DNA of 64,000 nucleotides, from contig NZ_JAKZKW010000001.1 of assembly GCF_022808695.1 (NCBI RefSeq), positions 1 to 64,000 on the forward strand, in the 5' to 3' direction. The notes beneath the pieces are model-generated. The model was not told where the DNA came from and made no database searches. It saw only the letters and a list, made by a program, of their open reading frames with translations. The position numbers and the translations under genes were made by a program. Every line of letters starts with the position of its first letter. The first letter of the stretch is position 1. This document shows positions 23,279 through 34,113 of this stretch, in pieces. This DNA is from Fundidesulfovibrio soli (GTDB taxonomy: Bacteria; Desulfobacterota; Desulfovibrionia; Desulfovibrionales; Desulfovibrionaceae).

Positions 23279-25069
23279 ATGCGTTGGTCTGACATGCGAA
23301 TTGGGCAGAAGATACGAACTGGGTTCTTTTCCATTGCGGCGATATTTCTCGCCGCCATGATCTGGGTGGCCATCGAGTTGTTCGATGTGGAGGGGCACAC
23401 GGGCGGCGCGTTGGTTCAGAACGAACTCTCAATGACGCTCCTGCAGCGGGAGATCGACCACTTGAAGTGGGCCCAATCCCTGGGCCAGTTCGTGCACGAC
23501 CCCAACGCCAAGGAGCTTTCCGTTTCCTCAGACGCCCGAAAGTGCAATTTCGGCCGCTGGTTCTACAGCGACGAGCGCACCGGGCTGGAGTCCACCAGCC
23601 CTGAACTCAAGCCCATGCTTGCGGCCATTGAGGAGCCTCACACCAAACTCCACGAAACCGCCATATCCATCCAGCGGTTCAAGAAGGACGCCAACCTGGC
23701 CGCCGCAACGGATGTGTACGACAACCAGACGCTCAAGCAGCTTGCCCTGGTGCAGTCGCAGTTGTCGTCCATGCGCGACAAGGTGAAGGCCGGCATCGAG
23801 ATGAACCGCAAGGAAGTCATGGGCGGCATCCAGTTCACCAAGCTGCTTTCCTTTACGGCCATCGCGGTTTCGTTGTGCATGGCTGTGCTTCTCAGCTATC
23901 TGATTTCAAAAAGCATTTCCCGTCCTGTGAAGTTTCTGGCGGACTGCTCCGCGGCTATCGCCGGCGGTGATCTCACCCAGGAATGTTCCCTGACGCAGAA
24001 GGACGAACTGGGCAGGCTCTCGGTCTCCATGGGGGAGATGGTTTCCAGCCTCAGGGACAAGATCGAAGAATCGGACCGGAAGGCGCGTGAGGCTGACGAG
24101 CATTCCAAGACAGCCAGCCAGGCATTGGCGCAGACCGAACAGAAAGAGGCGCACATCCAGCAGATGCTCAACATGATCCGCTCCATCGCCAGCGAATCTC
24201 TCGTCCTGTCCGATACGCTTACGGAGCACGCCGAGCGCCTCTCCGCCCAGGTCGAGCAGGTTCGCCGGGGCGCTGAAATCCAGAAGGAACGCCTCTCCGA
24301 GGCGGCTTCCGCCATGGAGCAGATGAACGCCACCGTGCTGGACGTGGCGAGAAACGCCAGCGACGCTGCTGACAGCGCAGGCAAGTCCCTGGAGAAGGCC
24401 CAGGACGGCGCGGACATCGTGACCGAGAGCGTAAAGGCCATCGAGCGCGTCAACAGGGTTTCGGGCCGGCTCAAGGAGAACATGGGCGAGCTCGACGCAC
24501 AGGCGGCCTCCATCGGGCAGGTCATGAACGTCATCAGCGACATTGCTGACCAGACCAACCTGCTGGCCCTCAACGCGGCTATCGAGGCCGCCCGCGCTGG
24601 CGACGCCGGCCGGGGGTTCGCGGTGGTGGCGGACGAAGTGCGCAAGCTGGCTGAAAAGACCATGGGCGCGACCAAGGAGGTCGGCGAGAAGATCCTGGCC
24701 ATCCAGCAGTCCGTGCAGCGCAGCATGAAGGACATGGAGGACGCAGCCAAGGCGGTGAGCACCTCCAACGAATTGGCGGGCGCCTCGGGCGAATCCCTGC
24801 GGGAAATCGTGGCCCTGACCAAGGTCAACACCCAGAACGTCCAGAGCATCGCCGCCGCTGCCGAGGAGCAATCCTCCGCGTCGGAGAACATCAACAGCAG
24901 CATCTCCCAGGTGAACGAAGTGGCCCAGGAAACCGAGGCCGGCATGACCGAGACGGTGGACATCGTGGCCAACCTCTCCGACATGGCCACACGCCTGAAA
25001 GATCTGATCACTCAGATGGGGCAGTCCGGCGATGGAGCAGAGGACGGGCGCAAAGCGCTTGCCGCCTGA
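23279..25069 (+). CDS. Methyl-accepting chemotaxis protein with CZB-like sensor
   Basis: This 596-residue chemoreceptor has an N-terminal membrane helix (about 12-33). The following sensor region carries [13 protein letters not shown]...CNFGRWFY (about 61-100), which resembles the chemoreceptor zinc-binding pattern. A second membrane helix (about 188-210), HAMP, and a long signalling coiled coil follow, with the conserved tip [31 protein letters not shown]. The predicted topology puts the CZB-like motif in the periplasm. A GGGGGGAG site precedes ATG 23279. No che genes are nearby, so it signals to a remote CheA/CheW array. Confidence 0.93.
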   Translation: MRWSDMRIGQKIRTGFFSIAAIFLAAMIWVAIELFDVEGHTGGALVQNELSMTLLQREIDHLKWAQSLGQFVHDPNAKELSVSSDARKCNFGRWFYSDERTGLESTSPELKPMLAAIEEPHTKLHETAISIQRFKKDANLAAATDVYDNQTLKQLALVQSQLSSMRDKVKAGIEMNRKEVMGGIQFTKLLSFTAIAVSLCMAVLLSYLISKSISRPVKFLADCSAAIAGGDLTQECSLTQKDELGRLSVSMGEMVSSLRDKIEESDRKAREADEHSKTASQALAQTEQKEAHIQQMLNMIRSIASESLVLSDTLTEHAERLSAQVEQVRRGAEIQKERLSEAASAMEQMNATVLDVARNASDAADSAGKSLEKAQDGADIVTESVKAIERVNRVSGRLKENMGELDAQAASIGQVMNVISDIADQTNLLALNAAIEAARAGDAGRGFAVVADEVRKLAEKTMGATKEVGEKILAIQQSVQRSMKDMEDAAKAVSTSNELAGASGESLREIVALTKVNTQNVQSIAAAAEEQSSASENINSSISQVNEVAQETEAGMTETVDIVANLSDMATRLKDLITQMGQSGDGAEDGRKALAA

Positions 25070-25121
25070 GATGCATGAACTTGCTGATCCGGCATGACCG
25101 GGCGGCGCTGTGTTATGATTC

Positions 25122-25150
25122 GGGGGGGCTTCGGCTCCCCCGCTTTTTTT
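25122..25150 (+). terminator. Rho-independent terminator after MCP gene
   Basis: A GGGGGGGCTTCGGCTCCCCC hairpin with a CTTCGG tetraloop is followed by a run of T (25144-25150). It is 52 bp after the chemoreceptor stop. Confidence 0.9.
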
Positions 25151-25302
25151 CAGCCGAACCCGGCGGTTCCGCACGCCCTCGTCGGGGAAGCAGGGGAAAG
25201 GAATGGTTTGGGTCCCCATTAGGGACGCTTAAAGCTAGGCTCCATTGAGATGGTTCGAGGAGCCTCTTGCACACGTTCGCCCGATTCTATAACCCAACAC
25301 GC

Positions 25303-25698
25303 ATGGGAATGAACAACGCGGGCGGCACCCCTGGCGGTGCGGGCAAATTTTTTCTGGGGCTGGCGATGCTCATCGCCGGGGGCTACCTATTCCTGAAATC
25401 CATCAGGGTCTACCACATCTTCAACTTCGGCTATCCCTTGATGTCATTCGGGGGGATGCGTTTGACCTCGGGTATGATCCTGATCCCGCTGGTCATCGGC
25501 GTGGGCATGATCTTCATCAATGCCCGCAACCCGCTGGGCTGGCTGTTGGGGCTTGGCAGCCTGGTGGCCATCTGCGCGGGGGTGATCGCCTCCATCGAAT
25601 TCTCGCTGGTGGGCATGTCCCTGTTCGACCTGCTGGTCATCCTGGTGCTGATGGTGGGCGGATTGGGGCTGTTCCTGGGCTCGCTGCGCAGTTCCTGA
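25303..25698 (+). CDS. Small membrane protein, unknown function
   Basis: The product is about 131 residues with four predicted membrane helices (about 12-30, 48-65, 72-95, 103-125). A Gly-rich N-terminus (NNAGGTPGGAGKFFLG) leads in. The start is uncertain: ATG 25303, ATG 25309, or TTG 25267 behind GAGGAG. It stands alone between the chemoreceptor terminator and the convergent sugar-binding protein gene. No family is recognised. Confidence 0.7.
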   Translation: MGMNNAGGTPGGAGKFFLGLAMLIAGGYLFLKSIRVYHIFNFGYPLMSFGGMRLTSGMILIPLVIGVGMIFINARNPLGWLLGLGSLVAICAGVIASIEFSLVGMSLFDLLVILVLMVGGLGLFLGSLRSS

Positions 25699-25723
25699 AG
25701 CAGGGCGGGCCATCGTCCGGCCG

Positions 25724-27061
25724 TCAATTCCTCTTGTCTGGGCTGGCGCCGTAGATTGCGGCGATCTTCTGCTGGGTTCCCAGTAGCAGCGCCTCACTGT
25801 TTCCCGGGGTCCGCAGAAAGGCCCCGAAAAGGCCCAGGCCTATGTCCGCGACCGCAGGCGGGACAGCCAAGTCATAGGGGAAGACCCACATAGGCGCGGA
25901 GCGGATCATCTTGAGGATGGCCAGCCGCTCGGAGCCCAGTTCCGCAGTGGAAGCGAACAGGTTCGGGGCGAAGGCCCCAGAGCCCCGGCACATGGCTTCC
26001 TGGGGGAGCACCGAGGAGAAAAAGCCCATGGCCTGCATGCCGCCCTCACGTTTTCCTTTGGGAGTCAGGACGAGAACGTCGATGGGGCCGCTGCACACCT
26101 GGGGCACGTTCTGCTTGATAGCGGGGAAGGGGAAGAAACCGTAGTCCTTGCCCATGCGCCAGGAGGGGTCGTTGCCGTAATAGCCGATGATCCAGGTCCC
26201 CATGAGCGTCATGGCGGCCTGGCCTCTGCGCACGGCGTCGGCAGCTCCGGCCCAGTCCCAGGTGGCATGGTCGGGGTGGAAATATCCGTTCTGCAGAAGA
26301 CGCCCCCATTCGGCGAAAGCTGCCTTGACCTCTTCGTCGGTGTAGGACTGCCTGCCCTCGGTCAGGCGTTGCCTGTACTCGGGGCCGGCGGTGCGCAGCA
26401 GGATCTGGTCGAACCAGTACTGCGCGGGCCAAAGCTCCCGGGCGCCCAGCGCGATCGGGCTGATTCCCGCCTTGTGGATGCGCTCGCACGCGGCGAGAAA
26501 CTGCTCCCACGTTGCGGGTGGGGCGATGCCCAGCCGTGAGAACACGGCCTTGTTATAGAACATGCCCACCACATGCTGCGTGACGGGGACGGCGTAGTAT
26601 TTACCGTCGTACATGCAGGCCTGCGCCACGCTCGGCGCAAAGAGCCTTTCCAGGGCGTGGCCTTCCCAGAGTTCGTCAAGGGGTGCGGCGTAGCCGGCGT
26701 CGACCATGGAGCGCAGCCTGGCTCCAGCCCAATAGGAGAAAATGTCCGGAGCGGAGCCCCAGGCCAGCATGGACTTGATGCCCGGCTTGAAGGATTCGTG
26801 CTCCATGCCCTGGGCGACTATGCGGGAGTTGGAACTTGTGGCGTTGTAGCTCTCAACCATTTGGGCGATGCCCCCGGCTAAAGAGCCCGTCCAATAATGC
26901 AGCAGTGTGATCTGGGCGCTGCTGGCAGGCAAAGCGGCGATGTGAGCCATGAACAGGGCGAGAACTGCTTGCCGGGCGAAGCGCAGAACGACTGGGGTGG
27001 GGTGGGTCATGGCCGGATGCATCCTCGAGCAGGCTCCTGGGGGCATGGTCCGCAATCGCAC
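25724..27061 (-). CDS. Extracellular sugar-type solute-binding protein (ABC family 1), orphan
   Basis: The 445-residue exported protein has a signal peptide (cleavage near ALPASSAQ; the mature part begins ITLLHYWTG). It then shows the type 1 sugar-binding fold with typical GTWIIGYYG and PFPAIKQN segments. A shorter N-terminus (MTHPTPVVLRF, residue 18) is also possible. No permease or ATPase gene is adjacent, so it is an orphan binding protein. It may feed a remote transporter or serve as the ligand-binding input of the neighbouring histidine kinase, which is divergently transcribed 236 bp away; the latter is inference. Confidence 0.88.
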   Translation of the reverse strand: MRLRTMPPGACSRMHPAMTHPTPVVLRFARQAVLALFMAHIAALPASSAQITLLHYWTGSLAGGIAQMVESYNATSSNSRIVAQGMEHESFKPGIKSMLAWGSAPDIFSYWAGARLRSMVDAGYAAPLDELWEGHALERLFAPSVAQACMYDGKYYAVPVTQHVVGMFYNKAVFSRLGIAPPATWEQFLAACERIHKAGISPIALGARELWPAQYWFDQILLRTAGPEYRQRLTEGRQSYTDEEVKAAFAEWGRLLQNGYFHPDHATWDWAGAADAVRRGQAAMTLMGTWIIGYYGNDPSWRMGKDYGFFPFPAIKQNVPQVCSGPIDVLVLTPKGKREGGMQAMGFFSSVLPQEAMCRGSGAFAPNLFASTAELGSERLAILKMIRSAPMWVFPYDLAVPPAVADIGLGLFGAFLRTPGNSEALLLGTQQKIAAIYGASPDKRN

Positions 27062-27297
27062 ACTAATTTGTAGTGGTGTTGCTGTTTTTCAGGTTGACTA
27101 TCAGAAATGACATGCAGTTACAACATCCATGGTTGACGGACTTCAAGAATGCCTTCAACGCTGTCCGGGAGGGGGATGTTTTCCTATATCCTCCGTCCGG
27201 TCTCGTTGCATACGCCCCAGCTTTGGGGTAGCCTTCATCCAGTTGAGTCGTTCCTGCCCTTCGGGGCTTGCCCTCCTTCTCTAGCGTCGGTGGTCAC

Positions 27298-29187
27298 ATG
27301 CGAAAAAGGACTGTTGCATCCGCGATTTCTCTCGCCCTCATTTCCGTGACCACGCTCGTGCTGGCTGTGTTCGGGGCTGTTGATTTTTACGCCCAGTACT
27401 CCAAAAGCAAGGCGGAACTGCAATCCGGCCTTCAAGTCAGCACTGAGCAACTTGCGCTGAGCCTTGCGCTGCCCATCTGGAACTTCCAGTACGAGCAGGC
27501 CGAAAAAGTGGTCGAAAGTCTCATGCTGCAGCAACGTGTGGCCGGTGTGCTGGTCACGGACATGCTCACCGGTCGTGTGCTGACCCAGCGCTACCGCGAC
27601 ATGCAGTGGCGCCCTTCGGCGGACGCCCCGCTTCAATCCGATGAGGTACTGCTGCACAAACAGGCCGAAGTGACCTTCAACGACAGACGTATTGCCACCG
27701 TCGACATCTGGATGACCGAGAAATTCCTTCGTCAGGAGATGGAGTCCCGCCTGTTTGCCGTTGTGCTCCAGACGCTTGTGGTCAACCTCTGCATCGTCAG
27801 CTTGTTGTGGGTCATCCTCAACCGGAGAGTGGTCCGCCCCCTCAAAGAGGTGGAGCTATACGCCGTCCAGGTCAGTTGCGGGCGGGCCGACGCGGCCAGC
27901 CTGCCCATATCGCCTGAACTGGCGGAGCTTGACCGGCTTCAGGACGCCATCAACGAGATGGTGGCCGAGCTTCAGGGCAGGCTCCTCGAACTGCGCCAGA
28001 CTCGCGACCGGATCCAGAGCATCATGGACTCCATGCCCTCGCTGGTCATCGGCATCGACGGCCAGGAGCGCATCACGCACTGGAACAGGACCACCGAACT
28101 CCAGACCGGCCTGGACGCCGCCCATCTGCTGGGGCGGCCTTTGGCCGAGGCATTGCCGCAACTGGCTCAGTACGCGGCGGATATCAAGCAGGCCATCGAG
28201 CGCATGGAGCCGGTTTCCCGCACGGGGTTGCGCTTCGGGATGCAGGGCGCCGACCGCATCTGCGACCTCCTGGTCTATCCCGTACGCAGCCAGGGGGCGC
28301 ATTGGGCCGTCCTGCGCCTGGACGACGTCACCGAGAAGAGCCGCATCGAGCAACTGATCATCCAGACCGAGAAGATGATGTCACTGGGGGGGCTGGCTGC
28401 GGGCATGGCCCACGAGATCAACAACCCGCTGGCGGGCATTCTTCATAGCGTGCAGAACATCCAGCGCAGGCTCGACCCCTCGCGCGAGGTCAATGTCCAG
28501 GCCGCGCAGGAACACGGGGTGGACATGGATCAGTTGGCCGTCTTCCTGGAGGCGAGGCAGATCCCGGCTTTTCTCCAGGGCATCCGCGATTCCGGAGAGA
28601 GGGCGGCGCGAATCGTCCAGAACATGCTCAGCTTCACCCGCAACACCTGCCAGGACCACGGGAACGTGAACCTTGGCGAATTGGCCGACAGGGTGATCAC
28701 CATCGCCGCGACGGACTACGACCTCAAAAAGAAGTACGATTTCAGGCACGTGCAGATCGTGCGAGACTTTGAGCCAGACATGCCCCCAGTACCATGCTCT
28801 GCCATGGAGATCGAACAGGTCCTGCTCAATCTGCTGCGCAACGCCGCCCAGGCTCTTGCGCTGCGGACGGAAGCTTCGGTGCCGCCCCGGATATCCCTGC
28901 GGATCGCCCGCGACGGCGATTTCGCCGTGATGAGCGTTGAGGACAACGGGCCAGGAATGGAGAAGGACGTCAGCCGCAGGGTGTTCGAACCTTTCTTCAC
29001 CACGAAGAGCCCTGGAGAGGGCACGGGGCTGGGGCTTTCGGTTTCCTATTTCATCATCACAAGAAACCATCACGGTTCAATCGATCTGCAGACAGAACCG
29101 GGCAAGGGGAGCCGCTTCACCGTCCGGCTGCCTCTTGTCGAATCTTGTACATCTCCGGCTTCACTTGAGGAGCGGACGGCGGTCTGA
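27298..29187 (+). CDS. Membrane sensor histidine kinase (PAS, HisKA, HATPase)
   Basis: The 629-residue kinase has TM1 (about 8-28), a periplasmic sensor of ~120 residues, TM2 (about 150-173), a HAMP-like linker and a PAS domain (about 235-345). HisKA has the phosphoacceptor H372 in [12 protein letters not shown]. The HATPase domain has the N-box NLLRNAAQAL, the G1 DNGPGM and the G2 GTGLGLS. It starts at ATG 27298. The gene is followed 24 bp later by a periplasmic binding protein gene. No response regulator is nearby. Its kinase core resembles that of the kinase at 31648-34113. Confidence 0.94.
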   Translation: MRKRTVASAISLALISVTTLVLAVFGAVDFYAQYSKSKAELQSGLQVSTEQLALSLALPIWNFQYEQAEKVVESLMLQQRVAGVLVTDMLTGRVLTQRYRDMQWRPSADAPLQSDEVLLHKQAEVTFNDRRIATVDIWMTEKFLRQEMESRLFAVVLQTLVVNLCIVSLLWVILNRRVVRPLKEVELYAVQVSCGRADAASLPISPELAELDRLQDAINEMVAELQGRLLELRQTRDRIQSIMDSMPSLVIGIDGQERITHWNRTTELQTGLDAAHLLGRPLAEALPQLAQYAADIKQAIERMEPVSRTGLRFGMQGADRICDLLVYPVRSQGAHWAVLRLDDVTEKSRIEQLIIQTEKMMSLGGLAAGMAHEINNPLAGILHSVQNIQRRLDPSREVNVQAAQEHGVDMDQLAVFLEARQIPAFLQGIRDSGERAARIVQNMLSFTRNTCQDHGNVNLGELADRVITIAATDYDLKKKYDFRHVQIVRDFEPDMPPVPCSAMEIEQVLLNLLRNAAQALALRTEASVPPRISLRIARDGDFAVMSVEDNGPGMEKDVSRRVFEPFFTTKSPGEGTGLGLSVSYFIITRNHHGSIDLQTEPGKGSRFTVRLPLVESCTSPASLEERTAV

Positions 29188-29211
29188 TAAGGTAGCAACG
29201 GAAGGATAACC

Positions 29212-30000
29212 ATGCCGCTCCCTTTCGCCCAAGCTCGTTACCAGGGCGTTCACCGACTCGCCCATCGTTCACTGCTGGCGACCCTGTTCGCGTTGGCCTG
29301 CTGCATGCCGTGGCTGACTGCCCCCCCGGCCGTTGCACAGACCGAAACCCAGCAGCCCCTGACCATTGCCACCAAAGACTACCCCCCCCTGAGCACTCCG
29401 GAAGGCACGGGCATGCTCGACAGGTTGCTGCGCGAGGCCTTCCGGCGCATCGGCAGGGAGGTCCGGTTCCAGATGCTGCCGAGCCAACGGGCCCTCTCCG
29501 ACGCGGATGCGGGGGTCGTGGACGGGGACAACAACCGCGTGGCAGGTCTTGAGGCGAAATATCAGAACCTGGTCCGGCTGGATGTGGAGAACATGGTCTG
29601 GGAATTCGCGGCCTTCACCAAGGGCGACGGGATTGCGGTACGCTCCTGGGGGGATCTGTCCGGCCACACCGTGGGCTACATCATCGGCTGGAAGATCCTG
29701 GAGGAGAAGGTCCGCACCTCGAAGGTGGTCCGGGCAGTATCAGGAAGGCAGCTTCTGGCCCTGCTCGATGCGGGGCGCATGGACGTGGCGATCTACGAGT
29801 CGCACGGCGGCCGGGAGCTGATCAAGGAGTTGGGGCTCAAGGGCATCCGCATGCAGCAGCCGTTTTTGGCGCGCGAGAAGATGTACCTCTACCTCAACCG
29901 CAAGCACGCCGCCCTGGTGCATCCCCTTGAAGAAGCCCTGCGCTCCATGCGTCGGGATGGAACCTACGACCTTATCTTCTCCGACAGCAGGCCGAATTAA
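29212..30000 (+). CDS. Periplasmic solute-binding protein (SBP_3-like) paired with kinase
   Basis: The 262-residue exported protein of the amino-acid-type binding family has a signal peptide ending near AVAQTE. The mature part shows LTIATKDYPPLS...GMLDRLLREAFRRIG and DGDNNRVAGL. It is a clear paralogue of the protein at 34451-35158. No permease or ATPase gene accompanies it, and it lies 24 bp after a membrane histidine kinase. A ligand-delivery role for that kinase is likely but inferred. Confidence 0.88.
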   Translation: MPLPFAQARYQGVHRLAHRSLLATLFALACCMPWLTAPPAVAQTETQQPLTIATKDYPPLSTPEGTGMLDRLLREAFRRIGREVRFQMLPSQRALSDADAGVVDGDNNRVAGLEAKYQNLVRLDVENMVWEFAAFTKGDGIAVRSWGDLSGHTVGYIIGWKILEEKVRTSKVVRAVSGRQLLALLDAGRMDVAIYESHGGRELIKELGLKGIRMQQPFLAREKMYLYLNRKHAALVHPLEEALRSMRRDGTYDLIFSDSRPN

Positions 30001-30040
30001 CCGCTCCCACGCTTCCCGCGGGCGGGTGTCTACGAGTGCC

Positions 30041-30325
30041 TCACCATTCGTCTGTCGAGGACTGCGCCCCATAGGAATAGACCTTCCCGTCCACCAGCAC
30101 GATCACGTACTTGGACACGCTGGAGTCCAGGGGCCAGTCGAATACGGCATAATACAGCCGCTCCACGCCGTCCGCGTAGTCGATGTTGTTGGGCTTGCCC
30201 ACCGCGGCGATGACTTCCTCCCTCGACATGCCCGGGGAGATGGCGATCATCTTGCTTGCAGGCCTGGCGCAGGAGCTCAGGGACAGCGACAGGACGACCA
30301 AGGCGATCCACCAGATTCTCTTCAT
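30041..30325 (-). CDS. Small SmpA/OmlA-like lipoprotein
   Basis: The 94-residue lipoprotein has signal sequence MKRIWWIALVVLSLSLSSC, with lipobox LSSC making Cys19 the acylated residue. The remainder has the short BamE/SmpA-like pattern ISPGMSREEVIAAVGKPNNID, then a beta-rich tail. ATG 30325, with GGAGC 6 bp upstream, is preferred over a longer N-terminus that lacks a signal. It faces the solute-binding gene convergently. An envelope role is inferred from the family. Confidence 0.85.
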   Translation of the reverse strand: MKRIWWIALVVLSLSLSSCARPASKMIAISPGMSREEVIAAVGKPNNIDYADGVERLYYAVFDWPLDSSVSKYVIVLVDGKVYSYGAQSSTDEW

Positions 30326-30517
30326 GGACGCTCCTTCAGGTTGACCGTGTTTGATGCCCGCTCCACGCAATCGCCTGCTTGGTGATGCCGCGCAGCACTG
30401 GAGGCCAGGCCCAGCAATTGAACTACTCCGATCAGGGCCCCGATTCAACAGGCTAATGGCGGTCAACGGCGCAGGGGAGGGCGTTCAGCCTCTTTTTCGG
30501 CTGCCGGGGAGCACACC

Positions 30518-30955
30518 TTACCCCGGTTTCCTTGCGACTGCCTTCACCTTGAGAGCGAAGCAATGCCTGCCTGCCCCATGGTGCCAAAAGGGATTGTCGG
30601 CTCTTTCTTCAGCGCCGGCGTCCTGGACGGTCTGGAATTGAGCGCACAGCTCGTAGGTGTCCTGGGTGAGCGGCTTGTATTCGTAGGGCTGCTTCGTTTC
30701 CGGGTCATTGAGATGCAAGCCGTTGAAGCCACTGGGTTGTTGCAGCTGATCCAGGCTGGCTGGCAGATTCTCATGGCTGCGATGATAATTCTCCATGGCA
30801 TTCGAGATATTCCTGAGGTTGTTGACCCTCTGCGTGTCGAGTCGGCGCATGCGGGCTTCCTCCGGCGTGCCGATGGCGTTCAGTCCTGCGGCCAACGCCA
30901 CGAGGACGGCCAGGCCCATCACGCCGAGAAACAGGTTGGAGCGCTGCGCTCTCAT
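30518..30955 (-). CDS. Membrane-anchored protein of unknown function
   Basis: The 145-residue product has one N-terminal membrane helix (about 8-27) and a periplasmic, polar remainder with a pseudopilin-like flavour (VNNLRNISNAMENYHRSHENLPASLDQL). It overlaps the DUF5671-type gene upstream by 4 bp, so the pair is co-translated. Function is unknown. Confidence 0.8.
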   Translation of the reverse strand: MRAQRSNLFLGVMGLAVLVALAAGLNAIGTPEEARMRRLDTQRVNNLRNISNAMENYHRSHENLPASLDQLQQPSGFNGLHLNDPETKQPYEYKPLTQDTYELCAQFQTVQDAGAEERADNPFWHHGAGRHCFALKVKAVARKPG

Positions 30956-31581
30956 TCCGCCTCCTCCTTCCTGATGTCAGTCAGGAAGTACAGGAAGCTG
31001 CTCCCGGCTATGGCCATGACAGTGGCTACCTTCAGGGCGATCCGGACCGAGAGTTCGCCGCCGAGCGCGCTGTTGACCAGGGTGATCATGTCCGCTGCAA
31101 TGATCATGGCCGCGATGAAGAGGGTCATGTAGGTGAGCCACCGGCGCGGCCTGGACTGCCGTCGCGAAGGGTTGGCCGCCATGGCCTTGTTGATGGACCG
31201 GAAAACCACCGCGAATAGGGGGAACGTGATGAGAAGGGCGGAGACGTCCCAGCGCACGGCCTCGCGGAATTGGGCCATGCGGCGCAAGCTCGCCGGGTCA
31301 GGGAAGGAGTGGTCGATGAAGTGGAATGCGATGGAGCCCAGGCTGAACGCCGCGTAATAGAGCGATGCGAACATCAGCAGGTGCAGGAACACCTCGGCGG
31401 CCGAGAGGTATGGCCTGGGCCTGGGAACTGGCACAGGGAAGTCGATGTTCGCGAAACAGGCCATTGCGGAGGCCACGTCGGCCTTGTTCCAGCCGGCATC
31501 CAGCAACGTCTGGATGATCCTGTCGCGCTCTATGCCGCGCTCGAGCGCCTTCCTCGTGAAGTCCACAAGTTCTGTCTGCAA
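30952..31581 (-). CDS. DUF5671-like membrane protein
   Basis: The 209-residue protein has a cytoplasmic N-terminal helical motif (LERGIERDRIIQTLLDAGWNKADVASAMACF) like a small UBA/SHOCT-type bundle. Four membrane helices follow (about 65-90, 112-132, 148-168, 180-200) in the arrangement of DUF5671 proteins. It is the first gene of a two-gene operon, translationally coupled to the next. Function is unknown. Confidence 0.82.
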   Translation of the reverse strand: MQTELVDFTRKALERGIERDRIIQTLLDAGWNKADVASAMACFANIDFPVPVPRPRPYLSAAEVFLHLLMFASLYYAAFSLGSIAFHFIDHSFPDPASLRRMAQFREAVRWDVSALLITFPLFAVVFRSINKAMAANPSRRQSRPRRWLTYMTLFIAAMIIAADMITLVNSALGGELSVRIALKVATVMAIAGSSFLYFLTDIRKEEAE

Positions 31582-31647
31582 TGCATCCTCCTGGATGTTC
31601 CCGGCCGGGCCTCCATGGGCCAGCCGTTTGAGCGCAGTACGGCCTGG

Positions 31648-34113
31648 TCACCTCAAGGACGGTTCGGTGATCGAGGCCTTCTTCCCATAACGGGGCTTCA
31701 GGGGCAGCTTTACGGAAAACCGGGTGCCCTTGCCCGGGGCGGAATGGACGTCCAGAACGCCGCCATGCCGGTTTACCACCAGGAAATAGCTAACCGAGAG
31801 CCCCAGGCCCGTGCCCTTGCTGGGTGCCTTGGTGGTGAAGAACGGGTCGAAAACGCGCCTGCGCACGCGCTCCTCCATGCCCGGGCCGTTATCCTCCACT
31901 TCGATCAGGACATTCTCTCCATCGGTCCTGGCGCGCAGTGTGATGGAGGGTGCGGGTGTCTCCGCTTCGGACATGGCGTGCACGGCGTTGCGCAGCAGAT
32001 TGAGGATGACCTGTTGTACCTGGTTGCCGGAGCAGGGCACGGTGAGTTCATTCGATTCGTAGTCCCGTGTTATGGAGATGTTCTTGAGGTTGTATTTTTC
32101 CGCTAGATTGTGGTCCTGCTGGCAAAGCTCGATGGATTTTTCTATTACTTTGATGATGTTGATCGGATATATGTCGGCGTTATGCCGCTTGCTGAAATCG
32201 AGCATGTTCGCGACGATCAGGCTTGCACGCTTGCCAGCATCCCGGACGCCGTCGAGCAGCGTCAGGATATCCCGGTTCTCAAGGTAGCACTGGAGGCCTT
32301 TCATGGGGCAGCCGCAGATTTCCGCAGCCCTGGTATTGGCCGCGTTGTCCGGCCGGAGGCGCGCGGCGATCACCTGGGCGGACTGCAGGATGCCCGCCAG
32401 CGGGTTGTTGATCTCGTGGGCCATGCCGGCGGCCAACCCGCCTACGCTGGCCATTTTTTCGGTCTGAATCAGGGTCTCCGCCATCTGCTCGCGCTCGGTT
32501 ATGTCCCTGGCGATGCCGAAGATGCCGGTCTTGCGGCCCGATTCGTCGAAGAGCGGCCCCTTGGTCGTGAGGTAGATCCGGTCCCCGTCCCGGGTGGTCA
32601 GGCGCTCCTCGATGGTTTTGGGGGCGTCCTGTTCGAGGATGGCCAGGTCACTCCTCTTGAGCATCTCCGCCTGCGCCGGGGGGAAAATGGCGGTGTCGTC
32701 GCACCCCAGCATCTCTTCCTTGCTTAAATCGAACAAGCTGGCCGTCACGTTGTTCACCAGGACGTAGCGGCCGGCGGCATCCTTGATGAAAATCGCGTCG
32801 GAAGTGCTTTCGATGATGGACAAGAGCATTTGCTTCTGCCGCACTAGTTCCGCCTCCGCCTGCTTGCGGGCGGTGATGTCGGTCAGCATGCCGAAGCTGC
32901 CCAGGAACTCGCCGTCCTTGCTGAAGAGCGGGGTGGTGCTGGCGATGGTCCAGAGCTCCCCCCCATCCTTTCTCCGCAAGCGTCTTTCATAGCGTAGGGG
33001 CTGGCCGAACTGGCGCTGGCGCACCCGCTCGTCGAAGTCCGCCATGTCCCCGGGGAAGAGGAAATTGGACGCGGATAGCCCCACAACCTCCTTGATCTCG
33101 AAACCGAGCATGTCGGCCATGGCCTGGTTTATGAATGTGATCTTGCTGTCCTGGTCCAGGATGCAGATGCCTTCGGCAGTGGTCCGCACGATGGTGCTGT
33201 AGCGATCTTCGCTGGCCCTTAGAGCCTCGTCGGCGAGGTTGCGGTCCGTGACGTCCGTGGTGACGCCGATGACGAGCTTTTCACCGCCGGCCCCCCTGTA
33301 AGGGACCTTCCGGGTGAGGATCTCGCGAATCCTTCCCTGGGCGTCGACGATTTTCTCTTCGGCCGTGCTCACCGTTTCGGTTTTCAGGACGAGTTCCGTG
33401 TCGGCCCACTTGGTCTCCGCCAGCTCAGGCGGCATGATGTCACGCACCGTTTTGCCTAGGAACAGGTCCACGGGTATGCCCAGCTGCTCGCTGAGGGCCT
33501 GGTTGACCAGCACGTGGCGGTGTTGCTCGTCTTCTACGAAGATGGGGTCCGGGAGGCTGTTGATGACGATGTTCAGGAACGAGTGGGCGTCCTGAAGGGC
33601 CTGCTCGGTCTTTTTATGCTCAGTGATGTCCAGGTTGATGCCCACGACACCCAGGATCGCATCCCCGTCGCGGATGGGCGCCGCAATGCAGTGGTAGGTG
33701 CGCAATTCGCTGTTGAGCGCCGCGTACTCGTTCTCGCCCGTAACGACCTCGCCCGACAGGACGCGACGGTTGGTCGCCTTCCAGATGTCGGATGTCCCGA
33801 AACCGGCGAAGGTTTCAGCTACCGGCACCTCAGACAAGTCACCCCAGAGGCGGATGGACTCTTTGCTCTGCATGATGACGTGCTGGTTGGTGTCGCGGGC
33901 CCAGAAGTCGAAGGGCAGGTCGCGGAGGATGGCTTGCAGCAGAGCCTCGTTCGCTCGGAGGGCCTCCTCGACCTTGATCCTGGCGTCCCTCTCGGCCTCC
34001 AGTTCGGCGATGCGTGCCCGGGCCGCTTTCAGTTCCGCCAGGAGGGCCGAGGTGTTCTCTTTGTTTTGCACAGGCAACCACCAAGCTCCCGTTTCATCGG
34101 CATCGAGGCTCAA
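31648..34113 (-). CDS. Soluble multi-PAS sensor histidine kinase
   Basis: The 821-residue kinase has an N-terminal coiled coil (about 12-55) and four PAS/PAC domains (about 60-180, 185-300, 305-425, 430-545). HisKA has H566 ([12 protein letters not shown]). The HATPase domain has [16 protein letters not shown] and GTGLGLS. There are no membrane segments, so it senses in the cytoplasm. A Cys-containing insertion ([12 protein letters not shown]) follows the phosphoacceptor region. It is divergent from the solute-binding gene at 34451. The kinase core is paralogous to the one at 27298-29187. No response regulator is adjacent. Confidence 0.94.
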   Translation of the reverse strand: MSLDADETGAWWLPVQNKENTSALLAELKAARARIAELEAERDARIKVEEALRANEALLQAILRDLPFDFWARDTNQHVIMQSKESIRLWGDLSEVPVAETFAGFGTSDIWKATNRRVLSGEVVTGENEYAALNSELRTYHCIAAPIRDGDAILGVVGINLDITEHKKTEQALQDAHSFLNIVINSLPDPIFVEDEQHRHVLVNQALSEQLGIPVDLFLGKTVRDIMPPELAETKWADTELVLKTETVSTAEEKIVDAQGRIREILTRKVPYRGAGGEKLVIGVTTDVTDRNLADEALRASEDRYSTIVRTTAEGICILDQDSKITFINQAMADMLGFEIKEVVGLSASNFLFPGDMADFDERVRQRQFGQPLRYERRLRRKDGGELWTIASTTPLFSKDGEFLGSFGMLTDITARKQAEAELVRQKQMLLSIIESTSDAIFIKDAAGRYVLVNNVTASLFDLSKEEMLGCDDTAIFPPAQAEMLKRSDLAILEQDAPKTIEERLTTRDGDRIYLTTKGPLFDESGRKTGIFGIARDITEREQMAETLIQTEKMASVGGLAAGMAHEINNPLAGILQSAQVIAARLRPDNAANTRAAEICGCPMKGLQCYLENRDILTLLDGVRDAGKRASLIVANMLDFSKRHNADIYPINIIKVIEKSIELCQQDHNLAEKYNLKNISITRDYESNELTVPCSGNQVQQVILNLLRNAVHAMSEAETPAPSITLRARTDGENVLIEVEDNGPGMEERVRRRVFDPFFTTKAPSKGTGLGLSVSYFLVVNRHGGVLDVHSAPGKGTRFSVKLPLKPRYGKKASITEPSLR

